Source: Schistocephalus solidus (lineage: Eukaryota > Platyhelminthes > Cestoda > Diphyllobothriidea > Diphyllobothriidae). From it: 64,000 nucleotides of DNA. The notes under the pieces are model-generated. The model did not search any database and had not been told where the DNA came from. It saw only the letters and a program-made list of their open reading frames with translations. Numbering within the stretch: the stretch's first letter is position 1; every line of letters begins with the position of its first letter. The position numbers were made by a program, and so were the translations under genes. Below are positions 37,434-48,720 of this stretch, piece after piece. The DNA is taken from assembly GCA_017591395.1 (NCBI GenBank), contig WEDG01000375.1, forward strand, positions 62,501 through 126,500, given 5' to 3'.

Positions 37434-39046
37434 TGGATTCTGTACGGTGCCTCACAGTATTTAAGGGTGCTGAACATGCTGGCGTTCAGCTAGGTCAACG
37501 GCTATTCATACAGGATGCACTGCGTGGTGTGGGGGAAAGGGAGTTAATAGCTGTCCTTCCAGTCAGTGCTTTTGCTCCCTCACCTCGTCTTTGGGCTGTG
37601 TCAGGATGCCAAGAGTCAGTGATCTCGTCTGCATTGTCCACGTTTGTTGGTACAGATTCGCAAACCTCTTTCTCGTTCCCCGTTTGTATCTATCCGTGTG
37701 CGTTTCATCGGCGGTTGCTGAGTCGTTACTGGTCTCTCAGTATCTATCGTGCTGGAGACGCCCATCACCGATTTTCATGCGCAAGCTATGTTCTCATGCA
37801 CCTGTGTTCAAACCCGACCGGAGGTCTTGCTGGTTTGTGTTCTCCGCAGTTTCCCCAAATACTGCGTTGGTGTCTGATATAGGTTCCCCTTAGGCCTCTG
37901 TTCTTCCTTGGTAGGCGTTCGCTTGCGACCGCGACCAGTCTCACTTCCTGCATACGATTCTGTTGATTGGGCCGTACTCGTAAGACCTGGTAGGTCACCG
38001 GAAGAATTGTAGAGCGGTTGATGGAAATTGGCACGGTGAACCAGGCCTCGAGCGTTTCTCTGGCTATTTCGTCGATACCTCGGCTTAGGATTTCGGCATC
38101 CTGGAAAGCAAAGGTGCGTCCAAAGGCCGCACAGTGTTTTGTGAAAAACGAGGGCTGAGACATCCTTCTAACGGCTCTTGCGTGCTCATTCATGCAGGTC
38201 TGTGTCGCTTACTGGTCTCTCCGCCATAGTTCGCCTCACGATAACCGCATTGAACACGATAGATGACGTTCGCCATTTCGCCGCGTAACAGAGGCACTTT
38301 GGGTTTCATGACCAAACGTCTTATCGTCGCCTCGGGTCTGTGGGCGACGCCGATCCCCAGTAGTTGTAAGGACCAGTGACAGCTCCAGATACGTTCTCGG
38401 TATACGGCATTGCCCGTCACACTTTAGGTTGTTCTATCGTTGGTTTTAAAGTTTTCCCTGGTTGCCTGCTGCGTTCTATCAAGCTGCGAGGATAACCCTT
38501 GAAGGTGACCATTCGTCGAAGATAATGGAGTTTGACTAACCTGACGCCTGCCTCGCTGCCATGACTTTCCACCCTTTCGTGAAGCGTCCAGACGCAGCTG
38601 CGTTTGAGGCAAAAGGAGTGGTTACTTTGGTATCTGACGGCCTGACGTGTGTTGGTGGCCTTTCTATACACCGTCGTCTTTAGGCTCCCATCGGTCTTAC
38701 GGTGGAGTAGGACGTCTAGGAACGCTCTTTGACTGTTGAACTCAGCCTTTATTGTGAACTGAACGTCTGGATCGACAGAGCTCAGGATGGATTGAAATTC
38801 GGAGACCATTTTGCGCTTTAGGACGACGACGGTATCGTCCACATACCGTGCCCAAAATGTTCGTTTGTGGTTAGTGAACACTAGAGTCACTAACTGTTGA
38901 AGAACCACCTCAGAAATGAAAACCAACAGCCGCGAACCCATCGGAGTTCCTTTAATCTGTTCATAAAGCGTTACTTAAAAGGTGAAACACGTATAAACAT
39001 GAATTTCACCACCGAAAAAATACTGTGAGGCACGGTACTATATTCA

Positions 39047-39086
39047 CCTCCGAAGATGAAAGCCAGTCTGCTTTTGAAACGTCACA
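39047..39086 (+). ncRNA. Degenerate hammerhead-like motif, PLE C inverted tail
   Basis: CCGAAGA core (U4 to C), stem II AAAGC/GCTTT around loop CAGTCT, then GAAACGTC at 39076-39083. Stem I is not well paired on the 3' side. Confidence 0.4.
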
Positions 39087-39162
39087 ACAATAAGCATATG
39101 GTTCCCGAGATCGCCTTTTCTTCTAAGTTATGTCCGGGCATACGCACTTCCGATTTCATCAG

Positions 39163-39163
<1 letters not shown>

Positions 39164-39220
<57 letters not shown>
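39164..39220. repeat. (TA)n microsatellite
   Basis: Lies exactly between the end of PLE C and the start of array 3. Confidence 0.98.
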
Positions 39221-39224
<4 letters not shown>

Positions 39225-39358
39225 TTTTGGTGTTCATCAATCTCGTTAAGGAACATTTATATTCCTTTGTGCCTTGGAGCTCACTTAAGAGTCCTCGCGG
39301 GCAGTCGAATAGCAACTTGACATATATATTGATGAGATGGAACCGACAAAGAAAAGGA

Positions 39359-39401
39359 GACCGGAATGGCCATTTCTGGCTTATGAGCGTATCAGCCATT
39401 C
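39359..39401 (-). ncRNA. Hammerhead-like motif, array 3 unit 1 (degenerate)
   Basis: Two bases are missing and the CTGATGA core reads CTGATAC, so it should be inactive. GAAA and stem III are still present. Confidence 0.4.
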
Positions 39402-39665
39402 ATTCCCAATCCCAGGTGTGGACCACCCGAGATTCGAACCCACGACCTTTGGTCATTGAGGGTAAAACTCTACCATTGAGCCACGTGCCCGTTGATTTGT
39501 CGGTTGCGATCGCGAATATGGACCATGAAAGTGTGGTGTTCACCGATCTCGTTTAGGAACACTTATGTTCCGCTGTGCCTTGGAGCTCACTTTATAGCCC
39601 TCGCGAGCAGTCGCATAGCGACTTGACATATATAATGATAAGAATAGACAACCAAAGACAAGGGA

Positions 39666-39710
39666 GACCGGAATGGCCATTTCTAACTTATTAGCCGTCA
39701 TCAGCCAGTC
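39666..39710 (-). ncRNA. Hammerhead-like motif, array 3 unit 2
   Basis: Core CTGATGA and GAAA, stem I and stem III intact, but two substitutions on the 3' side disrupt stem II. Confidence 0.5.
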
Positions 39711-39969
39711 ATACCCAATCCCAGGTGTGTACCACCCGAGATTCGAACCCACGACCTTTAGTCATTGAGTGTAACATTCTACCATTGAGCCACGGGCCCG
39801 TTGTTTTGTCGGTTGTGATCAAGAATATGATGATAGTGTGGGGCTCACCGATCTCGTTAAGGAACACTTATGTTCCGTTGTGCCTTTGAGTTCACTTTCG
39901 TATCCTCGCGGGCAGTCGCATATCGACTTGCATATAGAATGATAATATGGAACCGACAAAGGAAAGGGA

Positions 39970-40014
39970 GACTGGAACGGCCAATTCCAGCTTATTAGCC
40001 GTCATCAGCCAGTC
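39970..40014 (-). ncRNA. Hammerhead-like motif, array 3 unit 3 (degenerate)
   Basis: CTGATGA and stem I remain; the GAAA core reads GAAT and stem III is altered. Confidence 0.4.
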
Positions 40015-40278
40015 ATTCCCAATCCCAGGTGTGGACCACCCAAGATTCGAACCCACGACCTTTGGTCATTGAGGGTAAAACTCTACCATTGAGCCACGTG
40101 CCCGTTGATTTGTCGGTTGCGATCACGAATATGGACCATGAAAGTGTGGTGTTCACCGATCTCGTTAAGGAACACTTATGTTCCGTTGTGCCTTGGAGCT
40201 CACTTTAGAGCCCTCGCGAGCAGTCGCATAGCGACTTGACATATATAATCATAAGATGTAACAACCAAAGACAAAAAA

Positions 40279-40323
40279 GACCGGAATGGCCATTTCTGGC
40301 ATATAAGCCGTCATCAGCCAGTC
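40279..40323 (-). ncRNA. Hammerhead-like motif, array 3 unit 4
   Basis: Core CTGATGA, GAAA, stem I GACTGG/CCGGTC and stem III intact; stem II keeps three GC pairs. The best copy of this array. Confidence 0.55.
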
Positions 40324-40689
40324 ATACCTTATCCCAATTGTGGCACACCTAGATTTGAATCCATGACCTTTGGTATTTGAGTCGAACGCTCTTGCATTGA
40401 GCCACGGGCGCGTTGTTTTGTCGGTTGTGATCGGGAATATGATGATAGTGTGGGGCTCACCGATCTCGTTAAGAAACACTTATGTTCCGTTGTGCCTTGG
40501 AGCTCACTTTAGAGCCCTCGTGAGCAGTCGCATAGCGACTTGACATATATAATAATAAGATGGAACCGACAAATCGGAACCTAGGCGTCAACCCGTATGC
40601 CCAACATACTCACAAGTGAAATTTACACAGGGGATTCGATCAATTACGTGGGTTTGTTGATTTTTGGGAATGGGACCCTTTCTCGGTAT

Positions 40690-42422
40690 GGTGTGGTGCG
40701 TAGTTAGGATGCTGGCTTGTCAGCGACGTTTATACAACGGTGATTTAACTGCCGAGCGATTACGTCAGATGCCTCCTTCATATAAGGCAGGGCGTATAAT
40801 TTTCGTGCAACAGTTCGCCCTTTTGGGGTGGAGCCTTGCGGTTTTATCTGGTGCATGAAACAGTTCCTTAAAAATAACCGGATTCTCGCTACGTCGAAAC
40901 AATCGATACCGGTAAGCAAGCTCTTTTTCAAGGAAATCATCGCTGTTGTGATAACGGTATGCCTGGTGGAAAAGAGTTCGGACGCAGCTTCTTTTGTGAG
41001 CTGCCGGGTGGTTACTTCCAAAGTTGAGGATAATCTCAACATTAGATCCTTTCCCATGGACGCTTGTTGCGAGGCTACCATCATGTAGCTTTTGGATTCT
41101 AACGTCCAGAAATGGCAGGCTGTCTCCTACTGCCTCTTCACGAGTGAACTGCATGGCTGGGAAAACACCATTCACCCTCTGCTGCAGTTGCTCAACTTCA
41201 CAGTTCTTTACTACGACGAAGGTGTCATCTACATAGCAAAGCCAGATTTTGGAAAACCTCTTCTTCTGGCCGCTGCAAAACCAATTCGGCGAGTAGTCCT
41301 GATATTGGTGAACCTATTTGGGTGCCCTTTACCTGTTGGTAGTACTTATTGTCGAATTGACAGTAGTTCCTAAGACAGAGTTTGAGCAGTTCTATAACAT
41401 GCTGCGTTGGAATTTCAACAGGATTATCCTGTAGGCAATGAGCTACGCATTCAATTACCAAGTCATGTGGTATGGAAGAAAACAAGGCAACGACGTCGAA
41501 AGACAGGAGGCATTCATCAGTACTTACTTTGAGGCCTTTGATCCTTTGGAGGAATGCGTGAGAGTTTTTAATGTTGCATTCCGATCCATGCGTTAACTGC
41601 ATCAGCTACCCGTACACCCACTTATAAGAAGGTGATCCGATGAGTGGAACTATATTCCTCAGTGGGACTTCCGGTTTGTGCACTTTCGGTAGACCGTATG
41701 CGCGTGCGATATGGGGATCTCCGAGGGTCATAAACTTTGAGTCAGCTGAACTTATGACTTTCAGGTGAGCGATCTTATTGGCCTTTTTCTTGATGGCTTC
41801 AGCTTGCTTTTTGTCGGGTCTTCGGCAAGAAGAGTGTAGGCCTCAATATCACTGAAGATGTTGTTCGCCTTATTATCCTAGTCATCTTTATCCATGATAA
41901 CAGTAGCACCACCTTTTTCAGCGGGAACAACGACAATATTTTCATCCGATTTCAGTGATCGTAATCCTTGCGCTTCGTCGGCAGGTAGGGTTTGCTGGCG
42001 TCTTTTTTGCCGGAGGATACCGTTGGCACAGCTGCGTATGTCTGCGCGCATGTCATCTGGGAGAGCAGAAGTCAGTAGAATGGATTCAAGGCCGGCTAGG
42101 AAGTTGGTAGGTGTAGTATCCTTTGGATTGAATCCTAATCCCTTCGATAGGAGGTTGAGTTTAGCAGGCGAGAGATTCTTTTTAGAAAGGTTATTAACTC
42201 GAGTGGCCATGTTCTTTTTCGTCGGAGGGTGGACCAGAGATTGTAGTTTATCCAGGAGATCAAGTCTCTTCTTCATTCTCACATCCTTGACGGTGGCGTT
42301 AATTCTTTTCTGTACATTAACGAATACGTCTTCAGGTAGGGCTGAAGTGCATTGAGATTTGACTTCAGTAATTATTGCCGTGAATCTGCGAAGACGGTTG
42401 TGAACGTCAGATATTATAGCAT
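40690..42422 (-). mobile_element. Penelope-like element, family 3, nearly complete RT (PLE F)
   Basis: Reads right to left. N-terminal coding (42420-41878) includes NIVVVPAEKGGATVI, the PLE 'ADKG'-type block with D replaced by E, ending at a TAG stop. The next frame (41602-41225) has LLSFDVVALFSSIP (motif A) and YYQQVKGTQIGSPISGLLAEL (motif B). After a frameshift comes CYVDDTFVVVK (motif C), then AVGDSLPFLDVRIQK and LNFGSNHPAAHKRS (41175-40765). The GIY-YIG domain is cut off near 40690. Inactive through at least three frame breaks. It lies about 120 bp from the end of array 3. Confidence 0.88.
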
Positions 42423-42429
42423 TAAAAAT

Positions 42430-43230
42430 GCGCCAGCAGAGTGAAGGCGTTTATACCACGGAAGATTTTGTTCGCCTAATTCACGTAGTCATTTTTTACC
42501 CATTATAATTGTAGCATCACCTTTGTCAGCGGAAATAACAACAATATTGTGAGCTGATTTCTCGCCGAACGCAGGATGCAAAAGCAAGCCGCGGCCATCA
42601 AGAAAAAGGCCAATAAGATCGCTCGCCTGAAAGTCATAAGTTCAGCGGACTCAAAGTTTATGACCCTCGGAGATCCCCATATCGCATGAAACAGTTCCTT
42701 AAAAAATAACCGGATTCTCGCTACGTCGAAACAATCAATACCGGTAAGCAAGCTCTTTTTTAAGGAAATCATCGCTGTTGTGATAACGGTATGCCTGGTG
42801 GAAAAGAGTTCGGACGCAGCTTCTTTTGTGAGCTGCCGGGTGGTTACTTCCAAAGTTGAGGATAATCTCAACATTAGATCCTTTCCCATGGACGCTTGTT
42901 GCGAGGCTACCATCATGTAGCTTTTGGATTCTAACGTCCAGAAATGGCAGGCTGTCTCCTACTGCCTCTTCACGAGTGAACTGCATGGCTGGGAAAAACA
43001 CCATTCACCCTCTGCTGCAGTTGCTCAACTTCACAGTTCTTAACTACGACGAAGGTGTCATCTACATAGCAAAGCCAGATTTTTGGAAAAACCTCTTCTT
43101 CTGGCCGCTGCAAAACCAATTCGGCGAGTAGTCCTGATATTGGTGAACCTATTTGGGTGCCCTTTACCCGTTGGTAGTACTTATTGTCGAATTGACAGTA
43201 GTTCCTAAGGCAGAGTTTGAGCAGTTCTAT
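42430..43230 (-). mobile_element. Rearranged family-3 Penelope-like fragments (PLE G)
   Basis: Three pieces. 42430-42560 (-) is a diverged copy of the 41840-41960 segment. 42588-42686 (+) is an inverted copy of about 41703-41806. 42684-43230 (-) is a near-identical copy of 40853-41396, coding for motifs B-C and the LPFLDVRIQK block. The plus and minus pieces are joined directly at 42684-42686. The element's upstream end fades into (TA)n at 43230. Confidence 0.85.
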
Positions 43231-43263
43231 ATATATATACATATACATATATATATATATATA
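43230..43263. repeat. (TA)n/(CATATA) microsatellite
   Basis: Short imperfect TA tract exactly at the boundary between PLE G and PLE D. Confidence 0.95.
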
Positions 43264-45470
43264 TTAAATAAAGTTGAGTTCTTTGGGAACAAAATAACTT
43301 TTATTGTGTAAATTTTCGAATCTGATGCCCCAGTTCGTCGTCAGACAAATGGGAGATGTACAGAAAACAGTTAACCTTAAATAATGCCTAGCACAAGATT
43401 CTATGGTTGGCTAAAGTTTGAGCCAATAGACATCCGGAGTTTGAAGTTATCTGATCGATAGTGGCTATTTTTCGCCTCCACTTGACCTTGAGAAATTTGT
43501 AATTGGCATCTAAATCGATATGCCTGTTAATGCATGCCTCGTCTGAGTGCATTGCCTCCAGGAATTCGCGGCCTCTTCTTGTTGGGCAGGCGCCAACGAT
43601 GTGGGTATCCTCCCATCCAAATAGGTGTCCTGTGTCCAGTGTGTGCATGGCTACCTGCGATAAAGGGTCTCGTCTCCTCACCGCTAACTGATGTTCATGT
43701 AAACGGGTGGATAGAGATTTTCCGGTTTGGCCACAATAAACTGCATCACAACTGGTACACGGTATCTTGTAGACAACTTCTTTCTATTGAAATAGCCAAC
43801 CCTGTCCTTAGGGTGTACAAGCTGGGTGCGCAAAGTTGTTGTTGGTTTTTGTGCGCTATTTGTATATTGTGTTTCTTGAGCTGTCTTTCAACGAGCTCAG
43901 ATACATTTTTACATACGGGAGGGTTCGCCAGTTTGTTGTTTTTGACGCCTGGGAGGTCGTAGCTCTGGAAATACCTTTTTCTTTTTAATTGTTGTCGTCG
44001 CATGCATCGACGGACAAAGTCAGGAGGATATCCATTTTGGGAAAATAATTTGAAAAAGGTATTTCATTTCTGTTCGATATGTTTCTTCATCGGAACAGTG
44101 AGTTTTTGCTCGACGTAGCAAGCTGTTAACAGAGCTGCGTTTGTGAGACATGGGGTGGTTACTCCCAAAATGTAAAAATAACCTCGGAGTATATATCTTT
44201 ACGATAGACTGAGGTATGTAGTGTCCCGTCTGTCTTCCTATGTACGAGGACGTCTAAGAAAGGGAGTCGTTTATCAACTTCTGTTTCAAGGGTGAATTGA
44301 ATTCCTGGGAACGTGGAGTTCAGGCTTTTGTGGAGTGGATCAAGTTGATCTTTTTTGAAGATAACAAATGTATCGTCTACGTAGCGTAGCCACAATCTCG
44401 GGTTAATTCTGGGGAGAGCTGTAGCCTCTAGTTTCTGCATTACAGCCTCCGCCAAAAAACCGGATATTGGCGAACCCATAGGGGCGCCTTTTAGTTGTCG
44501 ATAATAATTTTCAGCAAAGGAAAAGTTTGTTTCAAGGCAAATATCGAGGAGTTCCAGGAGGACTTCTGCAGGTACATCGGTAGAATAGGCCTGTAGGAGT
44601 TCTGCAGTACAAGTCCTCGCTAAGTCCAGCGGGATAGACGTAAATAAAGAAATAACATCAAATGACACCATTATTTCGTCATTTGCAATTTTAAAAGTCT
44701 TTTTATCTTCTCGAGGAACTGTAGCGAGTCTTGGATAGAGAATTCAAAGTTCTTTGTAAGTGGGTTGAGTTGATGAAATAGCCACTTGGAAATCTTATAA
44801 TTTGGTGCACCGATTAAGGAGACTATCGGTCGCAGCGGAATGCCACTTTTGTGAACTTTGGGAAGTCCGTATATTTTGGCAATCGTAGGTTCATCCTGCT
44901 TCAAGGATTTAGCCAGTACTCCAGAAATTAATTTTCTTCCTTTGAGGCGTTTCAATACCTTCTCGATATTTGAGTTTTGTGACTTTGTGGGGTCGGTAGT
45001 TAGTGGCATGTAAGTTGAGTTATCCGTTAAAATTGATGTCATCTTATCTATGTACTCCGTCTTGTTTAAAATAGCCATGGAACCTCCTTTGTCGGCCGGC
45101 AAAATTATAATATTTTCATCTTTCTTAAGTGAATTTAATGCTTTCTTTTCGTCACAAGATAATGTCGAGTATGTCCTGCGGTTTTTTAAAGTTTGGACTG
45201 TATTATTTCGAATTGTGAGCCGTTCGTCTTCTGTCAGATCAGTTGAGGATAGAATTGATTCAAAACTAGCCAGGAAATCCAAGTAATTGCAATCAGACGG
45301 ATTGTATTTCATTCCTTTGCTGAGTACTCTTTCTTCTGTTGTGGTTAGAACTTTTGATGACAGGTTTACAACCTTTTTTGGGAACGTCGGATTATTGTAG
45401 CTTTGATCAGAAATTTTCATCCACTTTTTGTCCAAAGTGCTCCTCTTTTTTAGTCGTTCTAGCCTTGCGA
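43262..45470 (-). mobile_element. Penelope-like element, family 1, longest copy (PLE D)
   Basis: Reads right to left from 45470. The 45435-44671 frame (254 codons, open further upstream to the junction) carries NIIILPADKGGSMAIL and KIYGLPKVHKSGIPLRPIVS, both typical of PLE RTs. After a frameshift near 44690, the 44671-44159 frame has MVSFDVISLFTSIP (motif A), LKGAPMGSPISGFLAE (motif B), LRYVDDTFVIF (motif C, intact) and LPFLDVLVHRK. The GIY-YIG part is at 43388-43800. The 3' UTR has AATAAA and a hammerhead-like motif. The true N-terminus is absent: the coding sequence is cut at the palindrome junction. Confidence 0.9.
43312..43359 (-). ncRNA. Hammerhead-like motif, PLE D 3' UTR
   Basis: Core CTGACGA (complement of 43348-43354), long stem II (GAACTGG pairing with a strand that has one bulged A), GAAA, AATTT stem III, and stem I TTTGT/ACACAA with a bulge. 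One unpaired C precedes stem II. Confidence 0.5.
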
Positions 45471-46651
45471 CATGCCACTAACTACCGACCCCACAAAGTC
45501 ACAAAACTCAAATATCGAGAATGTATTGAAACGCCTCAAAGGAAGAAAAATTAATTTCTGGAGTACTGGCTCAATCCTTGAAGCAGGATGAACCTACGAT
45601 TGCTAAAATATACGGACTTCCCAAAGTTCACAAAAGTGGCATTCCGCTGCGACCGATAGTCTCCTTAATCGGTGCACCAAATTATAAGATTTCCAAGTGG
45701 CTATTTCATCAACTCAACCCACTTACAAAGAACTTTGAATTCTCTATCCAAGACTCGCTACAGTTCCTCGAGAAGATAAAAGACTTTAAAATTGCAAATG
45801 ACGAAATAATGGTGTCATTTGATGTTATTTCTTTATTTACGTCTATCCCGCTGGACTTAGCGAGGACTTGTACTGCAGAACTCCTACAGGCCTATTCTAC
45901 CGATGTACCTGCAGAAGTCCTCCTGGAACTCCTCGATATTTGCCTTGAAACAAACTTTTCCTTTGCTGAAAAATTATTATCGACAACTAAAAGGCGCCCC
46001 TATGGGTTCGCCAATATCCGGTTTTTTGGCGGAGGCTGTAATGCAGAAACTAGAGGCTACAGCTCTCCCCAGAATTAACCCGAGATTGTGGCTACGCTAC
46101 GTAGACGATACATTTGTTATCGTCAAAAAAGATCAACTTGATCCACTCCACAAAAGCCTGAACTCCACGTTCCCAGGAATTCAATTCACCCTTGAAACAG
46201 AAGTTGATAAACGACTCCCTTTCTTAGACGTCCTCGTACATAGGAAGACAGACGGGACACTACATACCTCAGTCTATCGTAAAGATATATACTCCGAGGT
46301 TATTTTTACATTTTGGGAGTAACCACCCCATGTCTCACAAACGCAGCTCTGTTAACAGCTTGCTACGTCGAGCAAAAAAACTCACTGTTCCGATGAAGAA
46401 ACATATCGAACAGAAATGAAATACCTTTTTCAAATTATTTTCCCAAAATGGATATCCTCCTGACTTTGTCCGTCGATGCATGCGACGACAACAATTAAAA
46501 AGAAAAAGGTATTTCCAGAGCTACGACCTCCCAGGCGTCAAAAAAACAACAAACTGGCGAACCCTCCCGTATGTAAAAAAATGTATCTGAGCTCGTTGAA
46601 AGACAGCTCAAGAAACACAATATACAAATAGCGCACAAACCAACAACAACT

Positions 46652-47020
46652 TTGCGCACCCAGCTTGTACACCCTAAGGACAGGGTTGGCTATTTCAATA
46701 GAAAAGAAGTCGTCTACAAGATACCGTGTACCAGTTGTGATGCAGTTTATTGTGGCCAAACCGGAAAATCTCTATCCACCCGTTTACATGAACATCAGTT
46801 AGCGGTGAGGAGACGAGACCCTTTATCGCAGGTAGCCATGCACACACTGGACACAGGACACCTATTTGGATGGGAGGATACCCACATCGTTGGCGCCTGC
46901 CCAACAAGAAGAGGCCGCGAATTCCTGGAGGCAATGCACTCAGACGAGGCATGCATTAACAGGCATATCGATTTAGATGCCAATTACAAATTTCTCAAGG
47001 TCAAGTGGAGGCGAAAATAG
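46652..47020 (+). CDS. PLE E GIY-YIG endonuclease domain
   Basis: Open for 122 codons (start is only the first ATG). VVYKIPCTSCDAVYCGQTGK carries the CxxC pair and the Y-C-G-Q-T-G version of the GIY-YIG core, followed by LSTRLHEHQLAVRRRD with the catalytic-type Arg and EH, then HxxDTGHxFxWE and a segment ending INRHIDLDANY. It matches PLE A and PLE D closely. Complete as a domain but no longer joined to an open RT. Confidence 0.85.
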   Translation: MRTQLVHPKDRVGYFNRKEVVYKIPCTSCDAVYCGQTGKSLSTRLHEHQLAVRRRDPLSQVAMHTLDTGHLFGWEDTHIVGACPTRRGREFLEAMHSDEACINRHIDLDANYKFLKVKWRRK

Positions 47021-47135
47021 CCACTATCGATCAGATAACTTCAAACTCCGGATGTCTATTGGCTCAAACTTTAGCCAACCATAGAATCTTGTGTTAGGCA
47101 TTATTTAAGGTTAACTGTTTTCTGTACATCTCCCA

Positions 47136-47182
47136 TTTGTCTGACGACGAACTGGGGCACCAGATTCGAAAATTTACACAAT
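47136..47182 (+). ncRNA. Hammerhead-like motif, PLE E 3' UTR
   Basis: Core CTGACGA at 47141-47147, stem II GAACTGG (47149-47155) with CCAG-A-TTC (47160-47167), GAAA at 47168-47171, then ATTT and ACACA, which pairs partly with TTTGT at 47136-47140. Same place as in PLE A and D. Confidence 0.5.
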
Positions 47183-47252
47183 AAAGTTATTTTGTTCCCA
47201 AAGAACTCAACTTTATTTAATTAAATTTCTTGGGATGCTGATATTTCAGTAC

Positions 47253-47267
47253 ATATATATATATATG
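47253..47267. repeat. Short (TA)n tract
   Basis: Left border of the hammerhead monomer at 47268-47511. Confidence 0.9.
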
Positions 47268-47899
<632 letters not shown>

Positions 47900-48720
47900 G
47901 GTTGATCAGGTGTTGCACCAGAGTCCGAGTGGGGTCTTCCAGGCTATAAAATTTACTCGCGAAGCGGCAGCAAGAGATAAACTCCCATTCCTATATGTGA
48001 GTATACAAAGACTCAGGGATGGTGGACTCGCAACAAGATCCCATCGAAAGGACTCTACCGCGAAAATCGTGCTTAACTATGCAAGTAACCACCATGCGAC
48101 CCAAAAGAGAAACTGTGTTTCGCATTCTTTTCCATCGGGCTTTCAGCTATTGCGATGGCCTTCTTAAGAAAGAAATATCCTATTTATATCAGTTCTTCCG
48201 TTCCAATGCATAACCAACGATATTCGTGAAAAATTGCCTTCGATGCCAGAGACAAACGCTGAACCTTGTTTCTAATGGAGATATAGTGTCACGAAAATGT
48301 TATTCCTTACCTTAAATGTAAGGTGTTTCCGAAACGATCTCTCGACAAGTTAGTCACTTGGCATCTCTGTCGCCCACAAGCCTGCATCCTCCATACGCGC
48401 AACCCTATGCCGAGTAAAGGACCCCCTACCCAAAGAACAATTAGCAATGTCATTTACCGCACACCATGTGTCAACTGCCCTTCTGTTTACGTTGGTCATA
48501 AAGGCCGACGTCTTGGGACTCGCATAAACGAACATAAGCTAGCCTATCGCCGACGTGACCCCTTTATCACTCGTGTTTGCGCACTCCCTTGAGTGCGACC
48601 ACCGCTTCAATTGGGACGGTACCGAAGTGATCGCCATGGCCAACACCAAACAGGTGGACTGTTATGTCCCCAAAAAGTCGGTCACGGTGGTTTCGAAGAT
48701 AAACCTTTATTCAGCCTAAA
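47900..48720 (+). mobile_element. Penelope-like element, family 3, 5'-truncated (PLE H)
   Basis: Starts right after RT motif C, with VFQAIKFTREAAARDKLPFL (compare VFPAMQFTREEAVGDSLPFL of PLE F), then LNYASNHHATQKRN. After a frameshift, the GIY-YIG region at 48323-48592 has ISNVIYRTPCVNCPSVYVGHKGR and LGTRINEHKLAYRRRDPF. A last frame ends VPKKSVTVVSKINLYSA at about 48719. Several frame breaks; inactive. Confidence 0.85.

Larger units (their letters stand above)
37350..39165 (-). mobile_element. Penelope-like element, family 2, with inverted 5' tail (PLE C)
   Basis: Reads right to left. The 38941-38417 frame begins just inside RT motif B (the preceding bases give a broken FTF..LYEQIKGTPMGS) and has ARYVDDTVVV (motif C, catalytic pair intact) and AFLDVLLHRKTDGSL. 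Then come the connector and GIY-YIG region (38420-38190, with VIYRVQCGYREANYGGET: the second Cys of the CxxC is Arg and the Gly-Glu segment is shifted) and the C-terminal domain (38193-37786). The 3' UTR ends near 37350. At the 5' side, 39025-39165 is an inverted copy of the 3' UTR, as in PLE B. Frameshifts make it inactive. Confidence 0.88.
39222..40570 (-). repeat. Array 3: about 4.4 head-to-tail units of about 306 bp
   Basis: The landmark 'tctcgtt.agg' recurs at 39241, 39547, 39852, 40160 and 40464 (spacings 304-308). Unit content is as in array 1: tRNA-like head on the minus strand (ATTGAGCCACG... on the plus strand is the A box side), hammerhead-like segment, TTGTCTTTGTCGGTT-like segment, and 'ggaacacttatgttcc' tail. 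The units are clearly older than array 2: most hammerhead copies have lost part of the core. Confidence 0.88.
45471..47221 (+). mobile_element. Penelope-like element, family 1, inverted partner (PLE E)
   Basis: Begins at the codons for MPLTTDPTKS, midway through the RT domain relative to PLE D, and runs to the same 3' end. It is the inverted repeat of 43262-45010. The 45578-46078 frame has KIYGLPKVHKSGIP and MVSFDVISLFTSIP. One extra A near 45970 breaks the frame, which resumes at 45903-46322 with WLRYVDDTFVIVK. The GIY-YIG part (46652-47020) is open. PLE D has its frameshift at a different place, so the two arms decayed independently after formation. Confidence 0.9.

Noticed and set aside
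43262..47221. A DNA transposon with long terminal inverted repeats
   Set aside because: The arms are coding PLE sequence with RT and GIY-YIG domains, with no transposase and no target duplication seen; an inverted PLE pair explains it.
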